The notes beneath the pieces were generated by a model. That model was not told where the DNA came from and searched no databases. It saw only the letters and a list, made by a program, of their open reading frames with translations. A DNA stretch of 64,000 nt from Paracoccus homiensis (lineage in GTDB: Bacteria > Pseudomonadota > Alphaproteobacteria > Rhodobacterales > Rhodobacteraceae), in contig NZ_FOHO01000001.1 of the NCBI RefSeq assembly GCF_900111675.1, positions 124,001 through 188,000 of the forward strand, written 5' to 3'. Positions 46,163-54,173 of the stretch are shown here, piece after piece. The stretch's first letter is position 1. Each line of letters starts with the position of its first letter. The translations under genes and the position numbers were made by a program.

Positions 46163-47230
46163 ATGAACGGCGTCCTGCCTGACAGCGAAATCCGCAACCT
46201 GATCGACACGGGCGTCATCAGCGCCGAACCCGCGATCATTCCCGAACAGATCCAACCCGCCAGCCTTGATTTGCGGCTGGGCACCACCGCCTATCGCCTG
46301 CGCGCCAGCTTTCTGGCCGGGCGCGGCAAGCGGATCACGGATCGGCTGGCCGATTTCCAGATGCATCAGATGGACCTGTCCAACGGTGCGGTGCTGGAAC
46401 GCGGCTGCGTCTATCTGGTACCGCTGATGGAACGTCTGCGCCTGCCGCAGGGACTTGCCGCGGTGGCGAATGCCAAATCCTCGACCGGGCGGCTGGACCT
46501 GCTGACCCGGCTTGTAACCGATGACGGGACCGAATTCGACCGCCTTCCCGAGGGTTACGACGGCCCCCTTTACGCCGAGATCTGCCCGCGCAGCTTTTCC
46601 GTTCTGGTGCGGCCGGGTATGCGCCTGAATCAGCTGCGCCTGCGCCGGGGGCAGGCCGTGCTAAGCGATCAGGAACTGCGCAGCCTGAACGACCGCGAAC
46701 CACTGGTGGAAGGCGATGCCCTGATCGATCACGGCCTTGGCTTTTCGGTCGATCTGCGCCCGACCACCGGCGATCTGGTCGGCTATCGGGCAAGACCGCA
46801 TAGCGGCGTGATCGATCTGGACCGGATCGGCGCCTACCCCGCCGCCGATTTCTGGGACGAACTTCACAGCACCGATGGCCGCCTGATTCTGGACCCCGGC
46901 GCGTTCTACATCCTTGTCAGCCGCGAATCGGTGGCGATTCCCGCGGATTTCGCCGCCGAGATGGCACCCTATCTGGCGATGGTCGGCGAATTCCGCGTTC
47001 ATTACGCAGGCTTCTTCGACCCCGGTTTTGGCATCGGCGCCTTCGGCACGGGCGCGCGCGGCGTCCTTGAGGTGCGCTGCCACGAAGCGCCCTTTGTGCT
47101 GGAACATGGGCAGGTCGTCGGGCGCCTGGTCTATGAACGCATGGCCGCGCGCCCTCAGCGCCTTTATGGCGCGGATATCAAGTCGAACTATCAGGGCCAG
47201 GGTCTGAAACTGGCCAAGCAGTTCGCCTGA
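46163..47230 (+). CDS. dcd: 2'-deoxycytidine 5'-triphosphate deaminase, double-length form
   Basis: This 355-residue protein deaminates dCTP to dUTP for thymidylate synthesis. It is about twice the roughly 190 residues of E. coli Dcd and contains two dUTPase/Dcd-fold halves: QPASLDLRLGTTAYRL near 29-44 with YAEICPRSF...VRPGMRLNQLRLRRG, then GFSVDLRPTT near 192-201 with VGEFRVHYAGFFDPGFGIGAFG and VLEVRCHEAPF. The tandem form is known from alphaproteobacteria. I chose the ATG at 46163, which has GGGGGAAGG just upstream; an ATG at 46145 would add 6 residues. It follows the tRNA-Pro terminator. Confidence 0.9.
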   Translation: MNGVLPDSEIRNLIDTGVISAEPAIIPEQIQPASLDLRLGTTAYRLRASFLAGRGKRITDRLADFQMHQMDLSNGAVLERGCVYLVPLMERLRLPQGLAAVANAKSSTGRLDLLTRLVTDDGTEFDRLPEGYDGPLYAEICPRSFSVLVRPGMRLNQLRLRRGQAVLSDQELRSLNDREPLVEGDALIDHGLGFSVDLRPTTGDLVGYRARPHSGVIDLDRIGAYPAADFWDELHSTDGRLILDPGAFYILVSRESVAIPADFAAEMAPYLAMVGEFRVHYAGFFDPGFGIGAFGTGARGVLEVRCHEAPFVLEHGQVVGRLVYERMAARPQRLYGADIKSNYQGQGLKLAKQFA

Positions 47231-47236
47231 CCCGCG

Positions 47237-48349
47237 CTATAGCGGCCCCGTCTGCCACAACCGCACCTTCAGCCCGCCATGGGCGACGATCGGTCCAGTC
47301 GGCTTGAACGGCAGTCCCGTCGCCTTGGCAAGGCCGCCCTCGCTGGTGACGATCCCCACCCGCCAACCCGCAAAGCGGCTGCGAAACACCTCGCCCATCT
47401 GCGCGTGCAGGCCAAACAGCGGCCCCTTGTTACCGATCCGCGCGCCGTAGGGCGGGTTCACGATGACAATTCCCGGCGCGCAGTCGGGTGCCTGCAGCTT
47501 GTCGATGGCAAGACAGTCGAAATCGCACAAATCCGCAACCTGCGCACGGTCGGCGTTCTGACGGCTCATCCGGATCGCCCCGGCATCGCGGTCGCGCCCG
47601 AAGAAACGGCCTGCGGCGACCTTGCGCGGCTGAACGGCAGCCCGCATCGCGTCCCAGCGGGCCGCATCAAAGCTTGCCAGATCCTGGAATGCGAAATCGC
47701 GGCTGCGGCCGGGCGCCATCCCCGACGCGATCTCGGCGGCCTCGATGACGAAGGTGCCCGATCCGCACATCGGGTCCAGCACGGTCTGCGACCCGTCATA
47801 ACCCATCTCGCGCAGGAACATCGCGGCCATCGTTTCGCGCATGGGGGCCTTGGCCACGGCTTCCTTGTGACCGCGCTTGTGCAGCGAGGGGCCGGTCGTA
47901 TCCAGACTGATGGTGACCAGATCATCCTCGATCCGCAGTTTGACGGTGATCGCGGCATCTGCGGCGATAGGTGCGCCCAGTTCCTCGGCAATCGCACGCT
48001 CGATCCGCTGCGTTGCGGCGCCTGCATGATAGATGCGGCTGGCGCGGCAGGTCGCCTCGACCTTGACGGGCAGATCGGGGCACAGCACCTGTGCCCAGGG
48101 AAACTTGCGCCCACGCTTGTCCAGCTGTGCCAGATGCAACGCACGGAAACTGCCCACGCGGGCCAGAACCCGTGTCGCGCCGCGCAGCATCAGATTCGCC
48201 CGCCAGACATCGTCCCAGCCGCCGCGTATGGTCACGCCGCCGGGTTGCAGCTCGGCCCCGTGCCAGCCCAGATCGCGCGCCTCGGCGGCCAACGGTGCTT
48301 CCAGACCCGGCGTCGCCACCAGGAAGATATCGAAATCAGTATCGCTCAT
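47237..48349 (-). CDS. THUMP-domain class I RNA methyltransferase (RlmL N-terminal-like)
   Basis: This 370-residue SAM-dependent enzyme has an N-terminal THUMP RNA-binding domain (about 45-155) and a Rossmann methyltransferase domain with motif I LDPMCGSGTF at about 191-200 and motif IV NPPYG at 298-302, the signature of N2-guanine base methylation. It matches the RlmL half of the E. coli RlmKL fusion, which methylates 23S G2445; the RlmK half is absent. I chose the ATG at 48349; the open frame runs upstream to 48433 without family support. It is convergent with dcd. Confidence 0.87.
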   Translation of the reverse strand: MSDTDFDIFLVATPGLEAPLAAEARDLGWHGAELQPGGVTIRGGWDDVWRANLMLRGATRVLARVGSFRALHLAQLDKRGRKFPWAQVLCPDLPVKVEATCRASRIYHAGAATQRIERAIAEELGAPIAADAAITVKLRIEDDLVTISLDTTGPSLHKRGHKEAVAKAPMRETMAAMFLREMGYDGSQTVLDPMCGSGTFVIEAAEIASGMAPGRSRDFAFQDLASFDAARWDAMRAAVQPRKVAAGRFFGRDRDAGAIRMSRQNADRAQVADLCDFDCLAIDKLQAPDCAPGIVIVNPPYGARIGNKGPLFGLHAQMGEVFRSRFAGWRVGIVTSEGGLAKATGLPFKPTGPIVAHGGLKVRLWQTGPL

Positions 48350-48389
48350 CCGCGCAGCCCTAGCCATAACCCGCGCCCTTGGCGAGGGT

Positions 48390-48578
48390 TTAACGCATGA
48401 AGCGGCGCAGAATACCCAGCCCCTGCCGGGCACGATGGGCGGTCTGGCGGGCCTTGCGGGCCTGATCGGGGGTCATGGGCTTGCCATCCTTGCCCCCGCG
48501 TCGGGCCAGATGATCCACCCCCTTGCGCGTCCCCCAGTTCAGCGCCTGATGGATCAGCATCGAAATCAGCCTGTTCAT
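48390..48578 (-). CDS. Small basic protein of unknown function
   Basis: This 62-residue protein starts MNRLISMLIHQALNWGTRKG and ends LGILRRFMR; about a quarter of its residues are Arg or Lys. I do not recognise a domain. A real gene is likely: AGGAG lies 6 bases before its ATG, the gap to the scpB stop is 9 bases, and the reading direction agrees with scpA-scpB. An amphipathic N-terminal helix might bind membrane or nucleic acid, but this is a guess. Confidence 0.65.
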   Translation of the reverse strand: MNRLISMLIHQALNWGTRKGVDHLARRGGKDGKPMTPDQARKARQTAHRARQGLGILRRFMR

Positions 48579-48587
48579 CCCTGGCTC

Positions 48588-49259
48588 CTATTCATCCTCG
48601 AACAGATCTTCGGCGGGAATACCGGGGTCGCCCTCATCTTCGTCATCAGGCTCGGCCATCGGGATCCCGGTTTCGGTGGGCGGGCGCGATTCCAGCAGGC
48701 CCGCCGCGCGCAGTTCCGACAACCCCGGCAGGTCGCGCGCCGATTCCAGACCGAAGTGATCCAGGAACGTCTCGGTGACGACAAAGGTTGCGGGCCGACC
48801 CGGCGTCATCCGCCGGCGCCCCATCCGCACCCATTCCAGTTCGATCAGCTGATCCAGCGTGCCCCGACTGACAGCGACGCCGCGGATTTCCTCGATTTCG
48901 GTGCGGGTGACGGGCTGATGATAGGCGATGATGGCCAGCGTTTCGATGGCCGCGCGGGACAGCTTGCGCTGTTCGACGGTTTCGGTCTGCATCAGAAAGC
49001 CCAGATCGGCGGCCGTGCGAAAGGCGTAACCATCGCCGATCCGTTCCAGCGTGACCCCCCGCCCCTGATACAGGCTGCGCAGGCCCCGGATCGCCTCGGC
49101 GGGGTCGCAGCCATGCGGCAGGCGGTCGGCCAGTTCGCGGACCGAAACCGGGGTGGCGGCGGCAAACAGAATCGCCTCGACCATGCGCTGTTGCTGTTCG
49201 ATCGGCGGCGGCGGAAAATCCGGGGCCGCGGGGTCGCTGTCTGGAAACTGGTCTGTCAC
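48588..49259 (-). CDS. scpB: Segregation and condensation protein B
   Basis: This 223-residue winged-helix protein is the kite subunit of the SMC-ScpAB complex, which compacts and separates chromosomes. Typical segments are RMVEAILFAAATPVSVRELADRL near 25-47 (parts), AAIETLAIIAYHQPVTRTEIEEIRGV near 103-128 (parts) and the strong TPGRPATFVVTETFLDHFGL. An acidic C-terminal tail follows. It overlaps scpA by 4 bases. Confidence 0.95.
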   Translation of the reverse strand: MTDQFPDSDPAAPDFPPPPIEQQQRMVEAILFAAATPVSVRELADRLPHGCDPAEAIRGLRSLYQGRGVTLERIGDGYAFRTAADLGFLMQTETVEQRKLSRAAIETLAIIAYHQPVTRTEIEEIRGVAVSRGTLDQLIELEWVRMGRRRMTPGRPATFVVTETFLDHFGLESARDLPGLSELRAAGLLESRPPTETGIPMAEPDDEDEGDPGIPAEDLFEDE

Positions 49260-50098
49260 GTCGGCTTGCGTCGGATGGTAATGGGGGAAAAAGTATCGTC
49301 CTGCCGTATCTCCAGCGTGCCCTGTCTGGCAAGCTCCAGCGACGCGGCAAAGGTCGCCGCCGTGGCCGAACGACGGCGCGAGCCATGCACATCCCAGCCG
49401 TCGGGCAGGAAATCCGACAGATCGGTCCAGTCGCCCGCAAAGCCGACCAGCTGCCGCAACCGGTCCAGCGCCTGTTCCATCGAATAGATATCGCGACGGT
49501 CGAAGGCATAGGGCCGGAATTCATCGCGCGTCTTCAGCCGTGCATAGGCACGCATCAGGTCGATCAGCCCGGCCTGCCATTCGGTACGGCGCTTGCGGCT
49601 GACGGTTTCGGGGGCCCCGCGCTGAAACCGGTTCAGCCCCAGACGGTCGCGCCCCATCAGCCGCGCCGCGACCTGCCGCATCGCGTCCAGCCGCTCTAGC
49701 TGAAAGGCCAGATGGGCGGCCATTTCCTCGGCCGATGGCCCCTCGGCTTCGGGATCGGGCGGCAGCAGCAGACGCGATTTCAGAAAGGCCAGCCAGGCCG
49801 CCATCACCAGATAATCCGCCGCCAGTTCGATGCGCAGCTTGCGGGCCTGTTCGACAAAAACCAGATACTGTTCGGCCAGATGCAGGACCGAGATCTTCAT
49901 CAGGTCCACCTTCTGCGTCCGCGCCAATGTCAGCAACAGGTCCAGCGGCCCTTCAAACCCATCGACATCGACGATCAGCGCCTCTTCGGCGCGACGCTGC
50001 GCGACGGCATTCGCGTCATGTGTACCAGCCCCCCGCGCATCGTCGGGCGACGCGTCAGGGACCGGTTTCAGATAGGGAACATCGACGGGTTTCGGCAC
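49256..50098 (-). CDS. scpA: Segregation and condensation protein A (kleisin)
   Basis: This 280-residue kleisin bridges the SMC heads. The N-terminal SMC-binding part has VDGFEGPLDLLLTLARTQKVDLMKISVLHLAEQYL (in parts, near 45-79) and LAADYLVMAAWLAFLKSRLLLP near 92-113, both diagnostic. The C-terminal winged helix ends with IRRKPT. The 5' extension of about 40 residues is variable. It lies 54 bases after nagZ, probably in the same transcription unit. Confidence 0.95.
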   Translation of the reverse strand: MPKPVDVPYLKPVPDASPDDARGAGTHDANAVAQRRAEEALIVDVDGFEGPLDLLLTLARTQKVDLMKISVLHLAEQYLVFVEQARKLRIELAADYLVMAAWLAFLKSRLLLPPDPEAEGPSAEEMAAHLAFQLERLDAMRQVAARLMGRDRLGLNRFQRGAPETVSRKRRTEWQAGLIDLMRAYARLKTRDEFRPYAFDRRDIYSMEQALDRLRQLVGFAGDWTDLSDFLPDGWDVHGSRRRSATAATFAASLELARQGTLEIRQDDTFSPITIRRKPT

Positions 50099-50152
50099 GG
50101 GAACTCCGGCAGGTGGGACAGGCAGTCAGGGTCGACCCTTGCCCCGCCCCTG

Positions 50153-51148
50153 TCAAGCATCCGCCGCCGTGGGCACAAGGCGGCTGTACTCATCCCACAG
50201 CGCCTTCAGATCATCGTCCTGTGGTGCCTGCCGCATGGCCAGCGCGGCATCGGCGCGACGCATCGCCTCGTGCCCCATCCGGCCGGCGGCAGCGACGACG
50301 GGTTCCATCCCGGCGATGTCACGATTGCAGTGCAGCACCAGATCGCAACCTGCCCTGATCGAGGCCGTGGCGCGATCGGCCTCGGATCCCGACAGGGCGT
50401 TCATGGTGATGTCATCGGTCATCAGCAGCCCGTCAAATCCGATCTGCTGACGGATCAGCCCGATCATGCGCCGTGACGCCGTGGCGGGCGCATCGTCCAG
50501 CGCGGTAAAGCGGATATGCGCGGTCATTCCCATCGGCAGATCCGCCAGCGCCCGAAACGGCGCGAAATCCAGTCGTGCAAGATCGGCCTCGGCGGCGGCG
50601 ACCACCGGAAGATCCTTGTGGCTGTCGGCGATGGCACGGCCATGACCGGGCATATGCTTCATCACCGGAAGGACACCTGCCGCCAGAAGACCATCCGCAC
50701 AGGCGCGGCCAAGTTCGGCCACCCGCGCCGGATCGGTCCCGAAACAGCGGTTGCGCAAGAAGGGATGCGTGTCGTCCTGCGCCACGTCCAGGGTCGGCGC
50801 ACAGTCGGAATCGATGCCGGCGGCGCGCAGCTCGGCCCCGATCAGGCGATAGCGCAGCCACATGGCGCGCACGCCCGCATCGGCCTGATCCAGCGGCGGG
50901 CACCATTCGCGCCAATGCGGGGCCCGCATCCGCTGAACCCGGCCGCCTTCCTGATCGATGGTGATGACGGCATCGCGCCCCACCGCATCGCGCAATTCGC
51001 CGGTCAGACGACGCAACTGGTCGGGGCTTTCGACATTGCGGCCGAAAAGGATGAAGCCCCAGGGATCGGCGGCGCGAAAGAAGTCGCGCTCGGTCGGGGT
51101 CAGGCTGGTCCCGGCGATCCCGCCGAGAATGGTCGCGCCGTGGCTCAC
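50153..51148 (-). CDS. nagZ: Beta-N-acetylhexosaminidase (NagZ, GH3)
   Basis: This 331-residue cytoplasmic glycosidase removes N-acetylglucosamine from anhydro-muropeptides in wall recycling. GH3/NagZ motifs are IDQEGGRVQR near 64-73, KHMPGHG at 164-170, the Asp-His dyad loop ADSHKDLP near 174-181, and the nucleophile segment LMTDDITMNAL near 242-252. I chose the GTG at 51148, which overlaps the SPOR gene stop as GTGA; the longer frame upstream is the other frame of the SPOR gene. Length then matches the family. Confidence 0.95.
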   Translation of the reverse strand: MSHGATILGGIAGTSLTPTERDFFRAADPWGFILFGRNVESPDQLRRLTGELRDAVGRDAVITIDQEGGRVQRMRAPHWREWCPPLDQADAGVRAMWLRYRLIGAELRAAGIDSDCAPTLDVAQDDTHPFLRNRCFGTDPARVAELGRACADGLLAAGVLPVMKHMPGHGRAIADSHKDLPVVAAAEADLARLDFAPFRALADLPMGMTAHIRFTALDDAPATASRRMIGLIRQQIGFDGLLMTDDITMNALSGSEADRATASIRAGCDLVLHCNRDIAGMEPVVAAAGRMGHEAMRRADAALAMRQAPQDDDLKALWDEYSRLVPTAADA

Positions 51149-52284
51149 GGTGCGGCGATCGCGATACAGTCGGTGCCGCCCGCTTTCAGGGCCGAACAGA
51201 AGCTTTGCGCATCGGACCGGGCGTCGAAACCCGCGACGCGCAGGCGCCAGAAGGTGCGGCCATTCGACTGGTGCCGCTGGACGACCGGGCCCTTGCCCGA
51301 GAACAGCGACCCGAACTTGCCGGACAGACGGCTCCATTCGCTGTTGGCGATGGCTTCGCTGTCGAAGGCGCCGACCTGCACCAGCGGCGCACCGGACGAC
51401 ACGCTGACCGAAGAGGCAGCGGGGCTGGGCGCGGGTGCCGGGGCGGGTTCGGCGGCGGCCTGCACCGGTTTCGGGGCCGTGGCGGCGGCCACGACACGCG
51501 TGGTGCGCGGACGCGGCGCCGGACGGGCAGAACTGGACACAGCACCTTGCGGGATGGCCTGCGCCTCGGCCAGCGCGGCGGCGATCGCCGCGGCCTGTGC
51601 GGGCGCACCGTTTTCATCGGTCACGACCTCGTTCACCGGACCTTCGGTGGCCGGGGCATCGACGATCGCGGCCTGCTGAACTTCCTGCTGAACGCGCAGA
51701 CGCTCGGCTTCGGCCGCGGCCAGGGCTTCGGCCTGCGCCTTGGCTTCGCTGTCCGACAGCGGCGTGATGGCCTCGCCGTCGAAGTTGAGCGGAGCCTCGA
51801 CCTCGGTCGCGGGTTCGCGGGCGGTGGCGCCCAGTTCGCCCATGGCGACATCGCTGTCATCCAACCCGGTCGCGGACGGGGCGATGGCCACGCGGTCGAC
51901 AGGCGTGGGTTCGGAACCCGCCGCCACATCATTCACCGCATAGCCGGTATAGCTGGTCAGTTCGCCGCCCGGATCATCGGGGGTGGTGCGGGCCTCGCCC
52001 TCGATCGCGGCGATCACGGGCACACCCGACACGTCGCGCGACACCAGCTGGAACCCCCAGACAAGCAGTCCGACCATCAACCCGACCGAGGCGACGGCCC
52101 CAAGGTAATGCGTCAGCCGGGCAAGCCGGGTGGTCAGCGGGGCCACACCGTCGGGGTCGGCGGCGAAGCGCTGTTCGTCGCCCTGCCCATCGGCCTGGTC
52201 CCAATCCTGGTCATAGGAAAATTCGCGCCGCACCTTGTGCCGCGAGAAAACATACCCGCCTTCGCGGAAATCCATCACTGCCAT
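51145..52284 (-). CDS. SPOR-domain membrane protein
   Basis: This 379-residue protein has a cytoplasmic N terminus, one membrane helix at about 60-80 (LGAVASVGLMVGLLVWGF), a long Ala/Pro/Glu-rich periplasmic linker with the helical stretch SDSEAKAQAEALAAAEAERLR, and a C-terminal SPOR domain (about 298-379: PLVQVGAFDSEAIANSEW, FWRLRVAGF). SPOR domains bind denuded glycan at the division septum. It lies between argS and nagZ and overlaps nagZ, so septal wall binding and wall recycling may be co-expressed. Confidence 0.9.
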   Translation of the reverse strand: MAVMDFREGGYVFSRHKVRREFSYDQDWDQADGQGDEQRFAADPDGVAPLTTRLARLTHYLGAVASVGLMVGLLVWGFQLVSRDVSGVPVIAAIEGEARTTPDDPGGELTSYTGYAVNDVAAGSEPTPVDRVAIAPSATGLDDSDVAMGELGATAREPATEVEAPLNFDGEAITPLSDSEAKAQAEALAAAEAERLRVQQEVQQAAIVDAPATEGPVNEVVTDENGAPAQAAAIAAALAEAQAIPQGAVSSSARPAPRPRTTRVVAAATAPKPVQAAAEPAPAPAPSPAASSVSVSSGAPLVQVGAFDSEAIANSEWSRLSGKFGSLFSGKGPVVQRHQSNGRTFWRLRVAGFDARSDAQSFCSALKAGGTDCIAIAAP

Positions 52285-52356
52285 TGCCCACCTGCGCGCC
52301 GGTTGATCCGGCTTTACCGTTGACTGCTCGTTCAGTTCCGGCGGGGCACTTGTGAA

Positions 52357-54099
52357 TCAGCGCATTTCCTCGACCGGAGTGACCCCAAGGATAGCGAGAC
52401 CGGATGAAATGACAACGCCAACCGCCCGTACCAGCGCAATTTTTGCCTGTGTGGTCGCTGCGTCGCCTTCCTGCACAAAGCGCAATGCGTGGTCGTCATT
52501 GCCCCGGTTCCACAGGGAATGAAGGTCCGATGCGATCTCATAAAGGAAAAATGCGATGCGATGCGGCTCGTGCGCGCGGGCGGCATGTTCGACCAAGCGT
52601 GGCCATTCGGCCACTTTTTTCGCCAAGTCAAGCTCGGCGTCATGGGCAAGAGCGGACAGATCGGCGGCATTCAGCGCCTTGTCCGAGACGTCGATTCCCG
52701 CCTCGGTCGCACGGCGCAGCACCGAATGCACGCGGGCATTGGCGTATTGGACATACCAGACCGGGTTGTCCTTCGACTGTTCCAGAACCTTGGCAAAATC
52801 GAAATCCAGCGCCGCATCGTTCTTGCGGGTCAGCATGATGAACCGCGTCACGTCGGCGCCCGCCTCTTCGACGACATCGCGCAGCGTGACAAAGGTGCCC
52901 GCGCGTTTCGACATCTTGAACGGCTCGCCATTCTTGAACAGCTTGACCAGCTGGATCAGCTTGACGTCCAGCGGCACGCGACCATTCGACAGCGCCTTCA
53001 CCGCCGCGTTCATGCGTTTGACATAGCCGCCGTGATCGGCCCCGAACACATCGATCAACTGATCGAAGCCACGGTCGATCTTGTCCCAGTGATAGGCGAT
53101 GTCGGGCGCGAAATAGGTCCATGCGCCGTCCGATTTCTGGATCGGGCGGTCCACGTCGTCGCCATGCGCGGTCGATTTGAACAACAGCTGTTCGCGGGCT
53201 TCCCAATCCTCGGGCAGCTTGCCCTTGGGCGGTTCCAGCACGCCGCGATAGATCAGGCCCATGCTTTCCAGGCGCTGGATCGCGGCCTCGATCTTGCCGG
53301 TGCCGTACAGCGCCTTTTCGCTGGAATAGACATCCATCTTGACCCCAAGCGAGGCCAGATCCTGACGGATCACCTCCATCATGGCCTGCGTTGCCAGCTC
53401 GCGCACATCCTCCAGCCAATCTTCTTCGGGCTTGTCCAGCAGGCTGTCGCCGTATTTGTCCTTCAGCGCCTCGCCGACCGGGATCAGGTAGTCGCCGGGA
53501 TACAGCCCCTCGCGGATCTCGGGTTCCAGCCCGTTGGCCTCGCGGTAACGCTCGAAGGCTGAACGGGCCAGCACGTCCACCTGCGCGCCGCCGTCATTGA
53601 TATAGTATTCGCGCGTGACGTCATGGCCCGAAAAATCCAGCAGATTGGCCAACGCATCGCCAAACACCGCGCCGCGCACATGGCCCACATGCATCGGCCC
53701 CGTGGGGTTCGCGCTGACGAATTCCACGTTGATCTTCTGGCCGTCACCGATGGTCGAACGACCGAAATCCGCGCCCTGCGACAGCGCCGATTTCACCACG
53801 CCGTGCCAGACGGCCGGCGACAGGCGCAGGTTCAGAAAGCCCGGGCCGGCAACCTCGGCCGCGGCGATGCGCGGATCGGTCAGGCGCGCGGCCAGCTTGT
53901 CGGCGATGTCGCGCGGCTTCATGCCCGCGGGCTTGGCCAGCACCATGGCCGCATTCGTCGCCATGTCGCCATGGGCCGGGTCGCGCGGCGGTTCGACCGT
54001 GACATTGCCATAATCCAGCCCGGCCGGCAGCTCACCCGCCTGTGCCATCTGGTCCAGCGCCTCGACGACGACGCCGCGAAGATCGGTAAAGAGGTTCAT
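52357..54099 (-). CDS. argS: Arginine--tRNA ligase
   Basis: This 580-residue class I synthetase charges tRNA-Arg. The ArgS-specific N-terminal Add1 domain is present, then the HVGH signature at 137-140 ([14 protein letters not shown]), a KMSKR-type loop near 395-400 (FKMSKRAGT) and the helical anticodon-binding domain ending [13 protein letters not shown]. The ATG at 54099 gives the standard start MNLFTDLR. A good promoter lies about 27-55 bases upstream. SPOR, nagZ and scpAB follow on the same strand. Confidence 0.98.
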   Translation of the reverse strand: MNLFTDLRGVVVEALDQMAQAGELPAGLDYGNVTVEPPRDPAHGDMATNAAMVLAKPAGMKPRDIADKLAARLTDPRIAAAEVAGPGFLNLRLSPAVWHGVVKSALSQGADFGRSTIGDGQKINVEFVSANPTGPMHVGHVRGAVFGDALANLLDFSGHDVTREYYINDGGAQVDVLARSAFERYREANGLEPEIREGLYPGDYLIPVGEALKDKYGDSLLDKPEEDWLEDVRELATQAMMEVIRQDLASLGVKMDVYSSEKALYGTGKIEAAIQRLESMGLIYRGVLEPPKGKLPEDWEAREQLLFKSTAHGDDVDRPIQKSDGAWTYFAPDIAYHWDKIDRGFDQLIDVFGADHGGYVKRMNAAVKALSNGRVPLDVKLIQLVKLFKNGEPFKMSKRAGTFVTLRDVVEEAGADVTRFIMLTRKNDAALDFDFAKVLEQSKDNPVWYVQYANARVHSVLRRATEAGIDVSDKALNAADLSALAHDAELDLAKKVAEWPRLVEHAARAHEPHRIAFFLYEIASDLHSLWNRGNDDHALRFVQEGDAATTQAKIALVRAVGVVISSGLAILGVTPVEEMR

Positions 54100-54125
54100 T
54101 TTCGGCTTCCTGAAGTACAAGCGCG

Positions 54126-54154
54126 GGTTAACGCCAGCGGATGGGGAAGGTCAA
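54126..54154 (-). promoter_or_regulatory. Candidate promoter of argS
   Basis: On the minus strand TTGACC (54149-54154) and TTAACC (54126-54131) are 17 bases apart, in the 74-base gap before argS. Confidence 0.45.
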
Positions 54155-54173
54155 CAGCACAGGGACAAACGCC

